Shown here in pieces: positions 1-7,124 of a DNA stretch of 10,938 nt. Source of the DNA: JAZRYE01 sp045600585 (GTDB lineage Bacteria; Bacillota_I; Bacilli_A; RFN20; CAG-826); the NCBI GenBank assembly GCA_045600585.1, contig JAZRYE010000029.1, forward strand, positions 1 to 10,938, given 5' to 3'. The stretch's first letter is position 1. The number at the start of each line of letters is the position of its first letter. The notes under the pieces were generated by a model, which was not told the origin of the DNA, did no database searches, and saw only the letters and a program-made list of their open reading frames with translations. The translations under genes were made by a program, and so were the position numbers.

Positions 1-703
1 AACCAAGGAATTTGATTTTTTCAGATGTGTTGAGTTTAAGCCGTCCTTTTATGGTATGACTGCTAGTGAACTATTTAATGGAAACCTTAGGCACTGTGAA
101 GGAAGGTATTCGTGTTTATTTCCTAATCAAAGAATCTCGTATTGGGCTGATTCGCCTGACACTGCTAGAGCGGAGATCAAAAAGCACGGCTCGGGTTGTT
201 CAATCCTTACATTTTGGGCATATGACGATGCTTCAAGTTTTATTCCATGTCTAGGAGACCAGGATTATTTAAGAATAGTCGATGGGAGAAAATGCGGAAT
301 CCAGGATTTGATTGATAAAGTTGATAGCGGCATAGAAATCACAAAAGAAGACAAAGACTTCTTGGATGATATTCTTTCGCAAGAGATCGATTGCATTGTG
401 TATGATTCGAAAGCGCGACCAGGTGGAGAAAACTTTATATTTTTGGAACGTGGCTTTAAGAAGCTTGCGCTCAGAAGACTTTCTTTGAGGTTTTCAAGAA
501 AAGAAGGTGGGGCGCATGATTTTATTGAATGCGCAGGCACATCTGACTACACACCTTATTTAAAGGAATATGGAAGATGTTTTGAACCAAAATGTAGAAT
601 TAAGTTTAGAGAAGAATATTTAGATAGCGACGAATATAAAATAAGGAAAAACAATACTGATGCTGTTTGGGATAGAAAATTCGGAAGCAGGAAACGCAAA
701 TAG
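1..703 (+). CDS. RES-domain-like protein, 5' end outside the window
   Basis: The frame is open from base 2 to the TAG at 701-703. The first ATG (56) has no ribosome site in front, and the 18 codons before it read as normal protein, so the true start lies to the left. Numbered from that Met, the protein shows an Arg17...Tyr29...Glu40 arrangement (GRYSC, SYWAD, TARAE) and a later Ser118 in VYDSKARPGGENFIFLE. The order R-Y-E-S and the 'YDS..GG.N.IF' strand resemble the RES fold, whose toxin members degrade NAD+. No Xre-type antitoxin gene is visible on the right; one could lie upstream. The tail is basic (ends GSRKRK). Several codons (gcg, cgc, cgt) are GC-richer than in neighbouring genes, which hints at transfer. 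RES assignment is inference from motif order; it could be an uncharacterised ADP-ribosyltransferase-like family or a housekeeping hypothetical. Confidence 0.6.
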   Translation, partial: TKEFDFFRCVEFKPSFYGMTASELFNGNLRHCEGRYSCLFPNQRISYWADSPDTARAEIKKHGSGCSILTFWAYDDASSFIPCLGDQDYLRIVDGRKCGIQDLIDKVDSGIEITKEDKDFLDDILSQEIDCIVYDSKARPGGENFIFLERGFKKLALRRLSLRFSRKEGGAHDFIECAGTSDYTPYLKEYGRCFEPKCRIKFREEYLDSDEYKIRKNNTDAVWDRKFGSRKRK

Positions 704-717
704 CACATGCTATGTAG

Positions 718-793
718 AACGCCTGCGATACGCGAAATAGACAGAAGCGGCATTTCTAAAACGCCTGCGATACGTATCGCATACGTAGAAATG
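718..793. repeat. Tandem 15-bp repeat with nested palindromes
   Basis: The 15-mer aacgcctgcgatacg occurs at 718-732 and again at 760-774, a period of 42 bases. The second copy runs into a perfect 16-bp palindrome, tgcgatacgtatcgca (766-781). This is enclosed by the inverted pair catttcta (751-758) and tagaaatg (786-793), so the segment can form a long hairpin or cruciform. The 42-base period is 14 codons and both strands stay open across it, giving a spurious repeated peptide (TPAIR on +, RIAGVL on -). There is no start or ribosome site for a gene. It looks like a dispersed intergenic repeat and is clearly richer in GC than the surroundings. Confidence 0.7.
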
Positions 794-866
794 GTGTCGC
801 ATAAGTTCAATTAATAGTATTTGCACGTATTCCGGACTATCATCAATAGACATTTATAGAGAACAC

Positions 867-894
867 GCACGATACCAAAATATCGTGCTTTTTT
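867..894 (+). terminator. Rho-independent terminator after the RES-like gene
   Basis: A perfect 8-bp stem, gcacgata (867-874) and tatcgtgc (881-888), closes a 6-base loop and is followed by six T residues (889-894). It lies 160 bases after the stop of the RES-like gene and 55 bases before the Fic start, so it separates the two transcripts. Confidence 0.9.
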
Positions 895-897
895 ATT

Positions 898-922
898 AGT
901 TGTCCGATTTTTGTGGACAACT
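898..922. promoter_or_regulatory. Inverted repeat (possible operator) at the fic promoter
   Basis: Perfect 8-bp arms agttgtcc (898-905) and ggacaact (915-922) flank 9 bases. The repeat sits in the -35/spacer zone directly in front of a consensus -10 hexamer (927-932). There is no T-run after it, so it is not a terminator. Bases 897-926 match 1111-1140, inside the coding region, at 25 of 30 positions, including an unbroken 18-mer. Role as an operator is inference. Confidence 0.55.
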
Positions 923-926
923 GAAA

Positions 927-932
927 TATAAT
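927..932 (+). promoter_or_regulatory. -10 box TATAAT for the Fic gene, near-leaderless
   Basis: TATAAT is a perfect -10 hexamer. No convincing -35 hexamer lies 16-18 bases upstream, where the inverted repeat is. A transcript would begin near 938-940, only about 10 bases before the ATG at 949. This agrees with the absence of any Shine-Dalgarno sequence there. The message is probably leaderless or almost so. Confidence 0.5.
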
Positions 933-948
933 TTGTTATCATATTAAT

Positions 949-1803
949 ATGATAAAACATTCTATTAGATATTTTAACGGAAAACAAATTAGAGCAGTTT
1001 GGGATAAAGAAAATTCAATGTGGTGGTATTCTGCTACGGATCTTGTTTTCACTTTAATAAATCCGAATTCTCCAAGAAGATATTGGAATAATGTGAAAGT
1101 TAGAAATCCTGAGTTGTCACCATTTTGTGGACAACTGAAACTATATGCGGAGGATAATAAAAAATATCTTTCGGATGTAATTAACGAAAACGGTGTAAGA
1201 CTTTTATTAACCATAATTCCAAGTAAATATAAAAAAGAAATATCCAATTGGCTAACTGGAATGCTTGACCCAATTGACGAACAAAGCAAACGAAAAGCAT
1301 ATGAGCTATATGAGACAAAATTGATCGAAAGTGATGAAGTAGGTAAAACGATCGCTTTACAAAAAATCCATGCTTATCTATTTGAAGGGCTCTATCCTTT
1401 CGCAGGTCAAATTCGTACAAGAACTATTTCTAAAGGTGGGTTCGTTTTTGCTAATGGTGACTTTTTGCATCAAATACTTCCTGATATAGATAAAATGCCA
1501 GAAAACACATTTGAACAAATAGTGGAAAAATATGTTGAAATGAATATTGCCCATCCATTCATGGAAGGTAATGGCAGAGCTACTAGAATTTGGGTTGATT
1601 TAATTTTCATAAAGAATCTTGAACAATGTATTGATTGGTCAAGGATAGATAAAGAAAGTTATATGTCCGCAATGAAGAAAAGTAATTTTGATGATTCAGA
1701 TATCAAAAAGCTACTTCACGATGCTTTGACTTTTGATATTCATAATAGAGAATCTTTCATGAAAGGAATTGATACATCTTATTATTATGAAGAAGAGGAG
1801 TAA
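949..1803 (+). CDS. BRO-N-like / Fic-domain fusion protein, AMP-transferase
   Basis: This 284-aa protein has two parts. Residues 1-105 (RAVWDKENSMWWYSATDLV..., SPRRYWNNVK, SPFCGQLKLYAEDNKKY) resemble the BRO-N/phage-antirepressor type of domain, which binds DNA in other proteins. Residues about 137-284 are a Fic domain: IHAYLFEGLYPFAGQIRT, the flap region after it, then the catalytic motif HPFMEGNGRATR (His202, acidic Glu206, Arg210, Arg213). Fic enzymes move AMP from ATP to target hydroxyls. The C-terminus, MKGIDTSYYYEEEE, matches the class III inhibitory helix [S/T]xxxE[G/N] (Ser277, Glu281), except that Glu282 stands where Gly/Asn is usual. Class III enzymes such as NmFic AMPylate GyrB and are self-inhibited, so no separate antitoxin is needed. 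All catalytic residues are intact. The start at 949 has no ribosome site and probably depends on a short leader. Targets and DNA binding are inference. Confidence 0.9.
   Translation: MIKHSIRYFNGKQIRAVWDKENSMWWYSATDLVFTLINPNSPRRYWNNVKVRNPELSPFCGQLKLYAEDNKKYLSDVINENGVRLLLTIIPSKYKKEISNWLTGMLDPIDEQSKRKAYELYETKLIESDEVGKTIALQKIHAYLFEGLYPFAGQIRTRTISKGGFVFANGDFLHQILPDIDKMPENTFEQIVEKYVEMNIAHPFMEGNGRATRIWVDLIFIKNLEQCIDWSRIDKESYMSAMKKSNFDDSDIKKLLHDALTFDIHNRESFMKGIDTSYYYEEEE
1112..1136. repeat. Intragenic copy of the promoter inverted repeat
   Basis: Arms agttgtc (1112-1118) and gacaact (1130-1136) give the same 25-base span as the repeat at 898-922. It encodes the LSPFCGQL stretch of the Fic protein. 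Bases 1123-1140 (ttttgtggacaactgaaa) are identical to 909-926. It may be a second binding site or simply the source of the upstream copy. Confidence 0.6.
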
Positions 1804-1813
1804 AAAGGAATAG

Positions 1814-1933
1814 ATAACACCAGGTCTTGTAATTGATGGCGAAGTCATGTCGGCAGGAAGATCGTTAAATATAAAACAAGCAAAAGAGCTTATAGAAAAA
1901 GCAATGAATGGAAAATGTTGCTGCTCTAAATAG
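1814..1933 (+). pseudogene. C-terminal fragment of a thioredoxin-like redox protein
   Basis: Starting just after an in-frame TAG (1811-1813), 39 codons read ITPGLVIDGEVMSAGRSL, then NIKQAKELIEKAMNGKCCCSK, ending with TAG at 1931-1933. The cis-Pro strand 'TPGLVIDG.V.SAGR' is typical of the small thioredoxin-fold proteins (redox-active disulfide protein 2 type) that carry an N-terminal CxxC. The N-terminal half with the active-site cysteines is missing and no start codon or ribosome site is present, so this is a remnant. It begins 10 bases after the Fic stop, which suggests that the Fic segment was inserted into, or deleted part of, the thioredoxin gene. The odd CCC near the C-terminus is kept. 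Identification rests on the characteristic motif only. Confidence 0.6.
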
Positions 1934-2203
1934 GTCTGACAGTGAAGGCTTTTTATTAACAGTGCTAAAATTAAACTAATCTAAGTTATATCAAAAATTA
2001 ATAACAGATCTAGAGAAAGTGATAAACCTGGAAAGACAGAACGGTTGACTTCATATATAAAAACGGGCAAAAAATATTAAAATCGTAATACAAAAATAGA
2101 TATATGAACTTCGATAAAGACTAAATGCAAAAATGAATTTATAGAAAGACGATTACTATATGCAAAATATTATTAATCGCATTGAGTTCCATTAAGTTCA
2201 AGC
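1934..2203. other. Gene-poor stretch with decayed coding traces
   Basis: No intact gene is visible. Bases 2026-2088 (+) read TWKDRTVDFIYKNGQKILKS then stop, between stops and without a start. This faintly resembles the last strand of large serine recombinases ('.V.F.FKNG.EI'). A nearby frame gives KLITDLEKVINLERQNG (through 2044) before a stop. These could be frame-shifted remains of a mobile-element recombinase. The terminator after it (2204-2233) has no other obvious gene to serve. Confidence 0.3.
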
Positions 2204-2233
2204 AGGCACGGCACTTTAAAAGCGTGCCTTTTT
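2204..2233 (+). terminator. Rho-independent terminator at the end of the accessory segment
   Basis: The stem aggcacg (2204-2210) and cgtgcct (2223-2229) has a 12-base loop and ends in a run of five T (2229-2233). It works on the plus strand; the minus orientation lacks a T-run. It probably ended the now-decayed gene in front of it. Confidence 0.75.
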
Positions 2234-2365
2234 CTTATGTTTTTAAGGAAAATATAGGGGGAGTTGGATTGGTTATTGATATGACTCCTTCTTTCCTATT
2301 AGGAATAAAAAACAAAGAAGTTCAGACTTACTTAATATAGTATTCTTTCTTTAACGTATTATTGT
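2234..2365. other. Intergenic spacer with no clear element
   Basis: AT-rich sequence between the plus-strand terminator and the stop of the minus-strand lipoprotein. A short 5-bp hairpin (ttcct...aggaa near 2290) is too weak to call. I see no convincing terminator for the minus-strand gene. Confidence 0.4.
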
Positions 2366-4813
2366 TTAAGTGGTGGGAATGTATGTCTTATTCGATATGG
2401 TAATTTCAGTAAGGAACTGACTTGCTTCTTTTAATGTTTCAAGAATAATGTAGTAGTTTGTTGAGGCTTCTTCATTCCACTCTATGTAATAGTCAGGGTC
2501 AATACTGTAATCACTTGGATTTATTGTTAAACCATCAAATAATAAATACTGAGGAACAAAAGTAGAAGGGTCTTGTTTTTCTAAAGCATATTTTGCAGCT
2601 GAAACTAATGCACTTGCACCGTTAGTTTTGACATGAACTGCATATTCTTCATCAAGTTCAATGCTAAATTGGTGTCCTCTTATACCAGTATCTGTGTAGT
2701 ATTTTGGTTCAGAATCATCAAAATGATCAGCGTTTGCTTCAACATCAATATTTGAATTTTCAATTCTGATTATAGAATCTAGGTTTTGGGTTGAAGTGAA
2801 TAATTTAGTTGGCTTATCTTTATATACAGACACAATGCCAGTTACTTGAATAGCGCCATGAACGTAAACTTTAACATCTGAATCGTTTTTAGCCTCAAAT
2901 GCTATTGATTCAATACCTCTAACAAGATAAAAGGACGAAGAATCAATTTTAATATTGATATTAGAGTTATCAAAAATAACAAACGGACCAGCGATACCTT
3001 CAACTGCGGATGCCAAAACATTAGATCTAACCGGAACTTTTACAGCTTCCATAGTGATATTAACATCTGAATTAGTGATTTTAATTGTGCTTGAATTCGA
3101 ATACATTCCTATGAGTGGTGCTATATATTGTTTTGTGCTACTGAATACTTCATAGTCTACAATAAAGTGCAGATTGACTATTGCTCCATCAATAAAAAGA
3201 TAGGTTTGTGCTAAGAAACCGAAGATTTGTGTTTCTCCAATATTAACTTTCCCAGGTTTGATTAAAGCGTCAATAACGACTCCATCTTCAATTTGAATAT
3301 ATCCAGTTCTATTTTCGTTATCACTTAATGTGCTAAGAACCGAACCACCAATATTTGCAGATATTGACGCGCCTGTTTTTACTTTAATTGAATAAGCAAA
3401 GATACCTGAAGTTAATCTATTTGGAACACCAACTAAACTAATGGAGTTTTTAATGATTAAATTTGCAGTAACACTTATTGCTCTAGTTCCTCCTTTTACA
3501 GTCAAAGAATCTCCTTCAAATGTAATTGTTGGAATGGTGGATTCGTTAGCAAAATGAACGAATAATGCGAATCCACCTTGGTTATGGTCATCTTCCCAGT
3601 ATGTATTATCCCATGTACATGAGCCATTAAATTTAAATGTAATATTATCAACCTTACTGTAATTTGACCGTATTGACATTCCAATATTTTGTAAGCAAGA
3701 TTCCATATTGGTGTTTGTGAAATATACGTTATTAAATTCAATTAATGTACCATCATCGCTAAAAGCGATAATGCCATTCCCATATGGAGTTGTTGCTAAA
3801 TCAAGTGATGAACCAGGTTTGATTGCTCTATCAAGAACATAGAATGATGGTATTTCACTTTCTGTATCTTCGATTACTAAATTAGCATAGTCAGAATAAT
3901 ATTCACCTTTTGCAGTTGTAACAACACATTGATAACATGTTGTTGTAGCAGTAGAGAAAGAAGAATTTATTTCTAATTTACGATTTTTTGCAGCGCTTCC
4001 TTTTAATGGCTTCAAAGAAGAAGGCTGTCCATATTTATCAAAAGAACCTGAATACCATTGATATTTTTGAACGAGTTCAGGATGATCAACTTCAACTTCA
4101 AATGAATATGAATCACCGGTTTTAATACTTACATCAGTTGGTTGAATAATAAAATTAATTTCACTAGTATCTTTAAGTTCAAAAGTTAAAGACCCATTTG
4201 CAGTATAAGCTTGGTTTTTAACACTCATTGTAACTTGATAATTAATAACAATATCTTCATCAGAAGCCACAATACCATTATCATAGACTTTGCAATAAAC
4301 ATCACCATAAGGTGACATTGCGTGTTTTATAAGTAGTGGTGTTACAACATATTCTTCCTCTTGCTTATCAATATTTTGGGATATAAAGCGATATTGATTA
4401 GTGTTATCTGGATCGACAGTAATTTCCGCTAATTTAGATTCCTCGAATGGATTTACATTATATGTTGTTACTTCATTGCCATTAAATGTTCTTATGTGAG
4501 AATTTTTTATTGAATCAAAAACAATTTGATTTTCGTATTTCTTTTCTCTTTTTCTAGGATCGTTACCAACTGAACCCAATTGACTAAGTAAGTCGTTTCT
4601 AAAAGAAAGTTCATTTGAATAGTTAGTGAAAAATAAAGCGTTAAAGTTTTCTTTTTGGCTTTCATCATCAAAACTTAAATGAGTGAATAAGCCATTATAA
4701 TTATATGTTTTATTAAATATAGAAGGTTCTGTTTCATCCTTGTTATTACAAGCTGTCATCATTAAGGTAGAAAGTAATAACAATATCCATGATTTATTTT
4801 TTCTTTTTCTCAT
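2366..4813 (-). CDS. Large surface lipoprotein with Ig-like and beta-helix-like regions
   Basis: The 815-aa product begins at the ATG complementary to 4811-4813. A ribosome site AGGTGA (complement of 4819-4824) lies 5 bases upstream; an earlier in-frame ATG at 4852 would spoil the signal peptide. The N-terminus MRKRKNKSWILLLLSTLMMTAC is a lipoprotein signal with the lipidated Cys at residue 22. Residues about 30-215 are unrecognised. Residues about 222-316 look like an Ig-type domain (IQPTDVSIKTGDSYSFEVEV, Trp253 in YQWYSG, Cys293/Cys296, then YYSDYANLVIED). The rest, about 330-800, is rich in short strands such as ITFKFNGS, LTVKGGTRAISV and ITNSDVNITM, as in right-handed beta-helix proteins that bind or cut glycans. 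No catalytic residues can be assigned. It stands alone on the minus strand, divergent from the Pho regulator. A surface adhesin or glycan-binding role is inference. Confidence 0.85.
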   Translation of the reverse strand: MRKRKNKSWILLLLSTLMMTACNNKDETEPSIFNKTYNYNGLFTHLSFDDESQKENFNALFFTNYSNELSFRNDLLSQLGSVGNDPRKREKKYENQIVFDSIKNSHIRTFNGNEVTTYNVNPFEESKLAEITVDPDNTNQYRFISQNIDKQEEEYVVTPLLIKHAMSPYGDVYCKVYDNGIVASDEDIVINYQVTMSVKNQAYTANGSLTFELKDTSEINFIIQPTDVSIKTGDSYSFEVEVDHPELVQKYQWYSGSFDKYGQPSSLKPLKGSAAKNRKLEINSSFSTATTTCYQCVVTTAKGEYYSDYANLVIEDTESEIPSFYVLDRAIKPGSSLDLATTPYGNGIIAFSDDGTLIEFNNVYFTNTNMESCLQNIGMSIRSNYSKVDNITFKFNGSCTWDNTYWEDDHNQGGFALFVHFANESTIPTITFEGDSLTVKGGTRAISVTANLIIKNSISLVGVPNRLTSGIFAYSIKVKTGASISANIGGSVLSTLSDNENRTGYIQIEDGVVIDALIKPGKVNIGETQIFGFLAQTYLFIDGAIVNLHFIVDYEVFSSTKQYIAPLIGMYSNSSTIKITNSDVNITMEAVKVPVRSNVLASAVEGIAGPFVIFDNSNINIKIDSSSFYLVRGIESIAFEAKNDSDVKVYVHGAIQVTGIVSVYKDKPTKLFTSTQNLDSIIRIENSNIDVEANADHFDDSEPKYYTDTGIRGHQFSIELDEEYAVHVKTNGASALVSAAKYALEKQDPSTFVPQYLLFDGLTINPSDYSIDPDYYIEWNEEASTNYYIILETLKEASQFLTEITISNKTYIPTT

Positions 4814-5118
4814 AAAAATCACCTGTTTTATTTGACTATAATACAAAACCACAAATTATGCGAATGATTTGATAAGATTAAGAATTAGTTATATAAGGAA
4901 TAGGCTATTATATAGGCTGTTATTAAGAAATAAATGAAATCATAGTATTGGGGGTGTTTGAGATAGGCGTATACGTTTGCAACAGGATTAAAAGCTCAAA
5001 ATCCTACTTTTTATATCTAAAAGTGATTTATATATGATTTCTTTAATACGAAATTCGATATTTTACACTGATTTTACAAATATAAGTGCATAATTTAATT
5101 ATCCGGAGGAAAGAATTA
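4814..5118. other. Divergent intergenic region between lipoprotein and Pho regulator
   Basis: About 300 bases with promoters facing both ways. For the minus strand, TATTAT (complement of 4838-4843) is a plausible -10, with a poor -35. The middle holds a short direct repeat (taggct at 4901 and 4913) and a weak 6-bp hairpin, aggatt/aatcct (4984-5005), followed by T-rich sequence. The right end holds the TTTACA repeats of the regulator promoter. I see no gene or convincing RNA. Confidence 0.4.
5062..5080 (+). promoter_or_regulatory. Putative Pho box upstream of the response regulator
   Basis: TTTACA occurs at 5062-5067 and again at 5073-5078, an 11-base period that puts both on one DNA face. 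This is the layout of PhoP/PhoB boxes, which are short T-rich/ACA direct repeats with 4-5 base spacers. Seventeen of 19 bases (5062-5080) match 7125-7143, in front of the phosphate transporter. CATAAT (5089-5094) is a candidate -10. Autoregulation by the regulator gene just downstream is the likely meaning. Confidence 0.6.
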
Positions 5119-5808
5119 ATGATTTTTTGCGACGAAGATGATTTTGAAATAAGAAATTTAATTATATATACTTTAAAAAGTTCTGGTTATGAAGCAAAGG
5201 GCTTTGAAAACTCAGATGAATTTTTTAATGGATTAAAAAGTGAAAAACCAAATTTAATTATTTTAGATATTATGCTTTCTAAAATGGATGGCATTGAAAT
5301 ACTCAAAAAGTTAAAAGCAAATCCCAATACAGAAAAGATTCCTGTAATTATGGCTACTGCAAAAGGAAGTGAATACGATAAAATCACTGCTTTAAATATT
5401 GGCGCTGACGATTATTTAACAAAACCATTCGGAATGTTAGAAATGGTGGCGAGAATTAAAGCTGTATTAAGAAGAGTTGAAGGAAACAATGCAAATAGTA
5501 TTTTTTCAAATGGAAAAATAGAAATAAGAGAAGAAAATCATTTAGCTTTTGTTGATAATAAACCAATTTCATTAACTTTAAAAGAATACGATTTATTATT
5601 GTTGTTCTTAAAGAATATTGGAAAAGTATTTACAAGAGATAGACTTCTTGAAGCTGTTTGGGGAGAAGATTTTTTAGGTGAAACTAGGACTATAGATGTT
5701 CACGTTGGAACTTTAAGAACTAAATTAAAAAGTCTTGGATATTTGATTGAAACAGTGCGTGGAGTCGGATATAAGATGGAGAAATATTATGAAGAAGAGA
5801 ATATTTAG
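5119..5808 (+). CDS. phoP: PhoB/PhoP-type response regulator (OmpR family)
   Basis: A 229-aa DNA-binding response regulator. The start at 5119 follows GGAGG (5105-5109) by 9 bases; an upstream in-frame ATG at 5086 has no ribosome site and would add 11 residues in front of the first strand. The receiver domain (1-120) has the acidic pair in CDEDD (residues 5-8), phosphoacceptor Asp50 (LIILDIMLS), switch Thr80 and Lys102 in TKPF. The C-terminal winged helix (about 128-222) has the LTLKEYDLL and TIDVHVGTLRTKL elements of the OmpR/PhoB family and ends with ETVRGVGYKM. The kinase gene overlaps its end by 20 bases, so the two are co-translated. The Cache-type PhoR partner, the Pho-box-like repeats and the phosphate transporter downstream point to phosphate starvation control. 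The exact name is by analogy. Confidence 0.93.
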   Translation: MIFCDEDDFEIRNLIIYTLKSSGYEAKGFENSDEFFNGLKSEKPNLIILDIMLSKMDGIEILKKLKANPNTEKIPVIMATAKGSEYDKITALNIGADDYLTKPFGMLEMVARIKAVLRRVEGNNANSIFSNGKIEIREENHLAFVDNKPISLTLKEYDLLLLFLKNIGKVFTRDRLLEAVWGEDFLGETRTIDVHVGTLRTKLKSLGYLIETVRGVGYKMEKYYEEENI

Positions 5809-7123
5809 TTCCATTGTGTTGGTAGCAATAACGCTTATGCTTTCTATCACAGCTGTTATTGGCTTTAGATTTTATGATAGTTATAAAAAATCTCAAATTA
5901 ACATTCTTAAAAACGAAGCATCATTAGTCATTCGTGGAGTAGAAAATGATGGCGTATCTTTTTTTGGAGATATGGAGTTTAATGATCACCGTATTACCTT
6001 AATTGATTCTGATGGCAGTGTTTTATTTGATTCAATTGGCGATGCATCCAATATGGAAAATCACCTCGAAAGAGAGGAAATTAAAGAAGCTATTAAAAGT
6101 GGATACGGCGAATCGCAAAGATATAGTGATACAGTTTTTAAAACTTCATACTATGTTGCATATAGATTAAATAATGGATATATATTGAGACTCTCATATG
6201 AGACTGACAGTACATTATTTTTAGTGCTTTCAACACTTTATCCAATTATTTATATAATTGCTGCTGCATTGATTGTCGCATTTATTCTAGCCTATTTTAT
6301 TTCAAAAAGAATAGTTGATCCATTGACTAAACTTGATTTAAATAATCCGGATACAAAAAAGGTTTATAAAGAATTAAAACCTCTTGTAGAAAAACTATCT
6401 ACACAACATAATCAATTAATTAAAGATAAAGATGAGATAGAAAAAAATGCTCTTATTAGACAAGAGTTTACCGCTAATGTATCGCATGAAATGAAAACAC
6501 CTCTTCATATCATTTCTGGTTATAGTGAACTTATTAGCTTAGGCATGGCCAAAGAAACTGATATAAAAACCTTTTCAAACAAAATCCATTATGAAGCTAA
6601 TAGACTTTCAAAATTAGTTGAAGATATTATGCAATTATCAAAATTAGACAATGGAATAGTAGATAAAGATAAAGAAAAGCTAAATTTTGATTCAATTGTT
6701 TTAAATGCAATCCAGTGTTTAGAATCATATGCTGAAGAAAAAAATGTTTCTATTGAATGCAATATTGGTAAAGTTGATATCTTTGGTATTCCAGATATCT
6801 TATATGAAATTGTTTATAACTTAATTGATAATGCAATTAAATATAATAAGGACAATGGTTTAGTGATTATTTCACTTAGTGAAAATAGTGGAAAAGTAAT
6901 ATTGGAAGTCAAGGATACTGGTATCGGTATTCCTAACGAATATCTAAACAGAGTTTTTGAAAGATTCTTTAGAGTTGATAAGAGCCATTCAAGAGAAATT
7001 GGCGGAACTGGTTTAGGCTTATCAATTGTTAAACACGCTGCTATGATCCATGATGCAAAAATAGAAATTAATAGTGAAGTCGATGTTGGAACTTCTATTA
7101 AAATCGTTTTTCCAAAGATTTAA
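5789..7123 (+). CDS. phoR: PhoR-type sensor histidine kinase
   Basis: The start at 5789 has GGAG (5778-5781) 7 bases upstream and overlaps the regulator by 20 bases; a longer frame from 5747 lacks a ribosome site. The 444-aa protein has a membrane segment at 5-27, an extracytoplasmic domain at about 45-138 (HRITLIDSDGSVLFDS, MENHLEREEIKEAI, YYVAYRLNNGYILRLS) like the small Cache/PAS-like domain of PhoR/PnpS kinases, and a second membrane segment at 144-171. HisKA carries the autophosphorylated His233 (FTANVSHEMKTPL). The ATPase has the N box (YNLIDNAIKYN, Asn344/Asn348), G1 (KDTGIGIP, from 375), F box (FERFFRVDKSHSR) and G2 (GGTGLGLS, from 405). A HAMP is not evident; VDPLTKLDLNN follows the membrane directly, so the linker is short. 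It should phosphorylate the adjacent regulator. All catalytic boxes are intact. Confidence 0.93.
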   Translation: MKKRIFSSIVLVAITLMLSITAVIGFRFYDSYKKSQINILKNEASLVIRGVENDGVSFFGDMEFNDHRITLIDSDGSVLFDSIGDASNMENHLEREEIKEAIKSGYGESQRYSDTVFKTSYYVAYRLNNGYILRLSYETDSTLFLVLSTLYPIIYIIAAALIVAFILAYFISKRIVDPLTKLDLNNPDTKKVYKELKPLVEKLSTQHNQLIKDKDEIEKNALIRQEFTANVSHEMKTPLHIISGYSELISLGMAKETDIKTFSNKIHYEANRLSKLVEDIMQLSKLDNGIVDKDKEKLNFDSIVLNAIQCLESYAEEKNVSIECNIGKVDIFGIPDILYEIVYNLIDNAIKYNKDNGLVIISLSENSGKVILEVKDTGIGIPNEYLNRVFERFFRVDKSHSREIGGTGLGLSIVKHAAMIHDAKIEINSEVDVGTSIKIVFPKI

Positions 7124-7124
7124 C

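Noticed and set aside
704..814. Plus-strand frame continuing past the RES-like stop (repeated TPAIR) and the minus-strand mirror (repeated RIAGVL)
   Set aside because: The peptide repeats come only from the 42-base DNA repeat; no ribosome site or credible start exists.
4814..4852. Longer start of the lipoprotein at the complement of 4852
   Set aside because: It would put 13 residues in front of the basic signal-peptide start and skip the clear AGGTGA site before 4813.
4984..5012. Hairpin aggatt/aatcct followed by T-rich sequence, possible small RNA terminator or tRNA piece
   Set aside because: The stem has only 6 bp with a 10-base loop, no promoter is evident and it does not fold into a tRNA cloverleaf by eye.
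5086..5118. Upstream ATG giving an 11-residue longer response regulator
   Set aside because: It has no ribosome site and lies near the predicted -10 region; the ATG at 5119 follows GGAGG at normal spacing.
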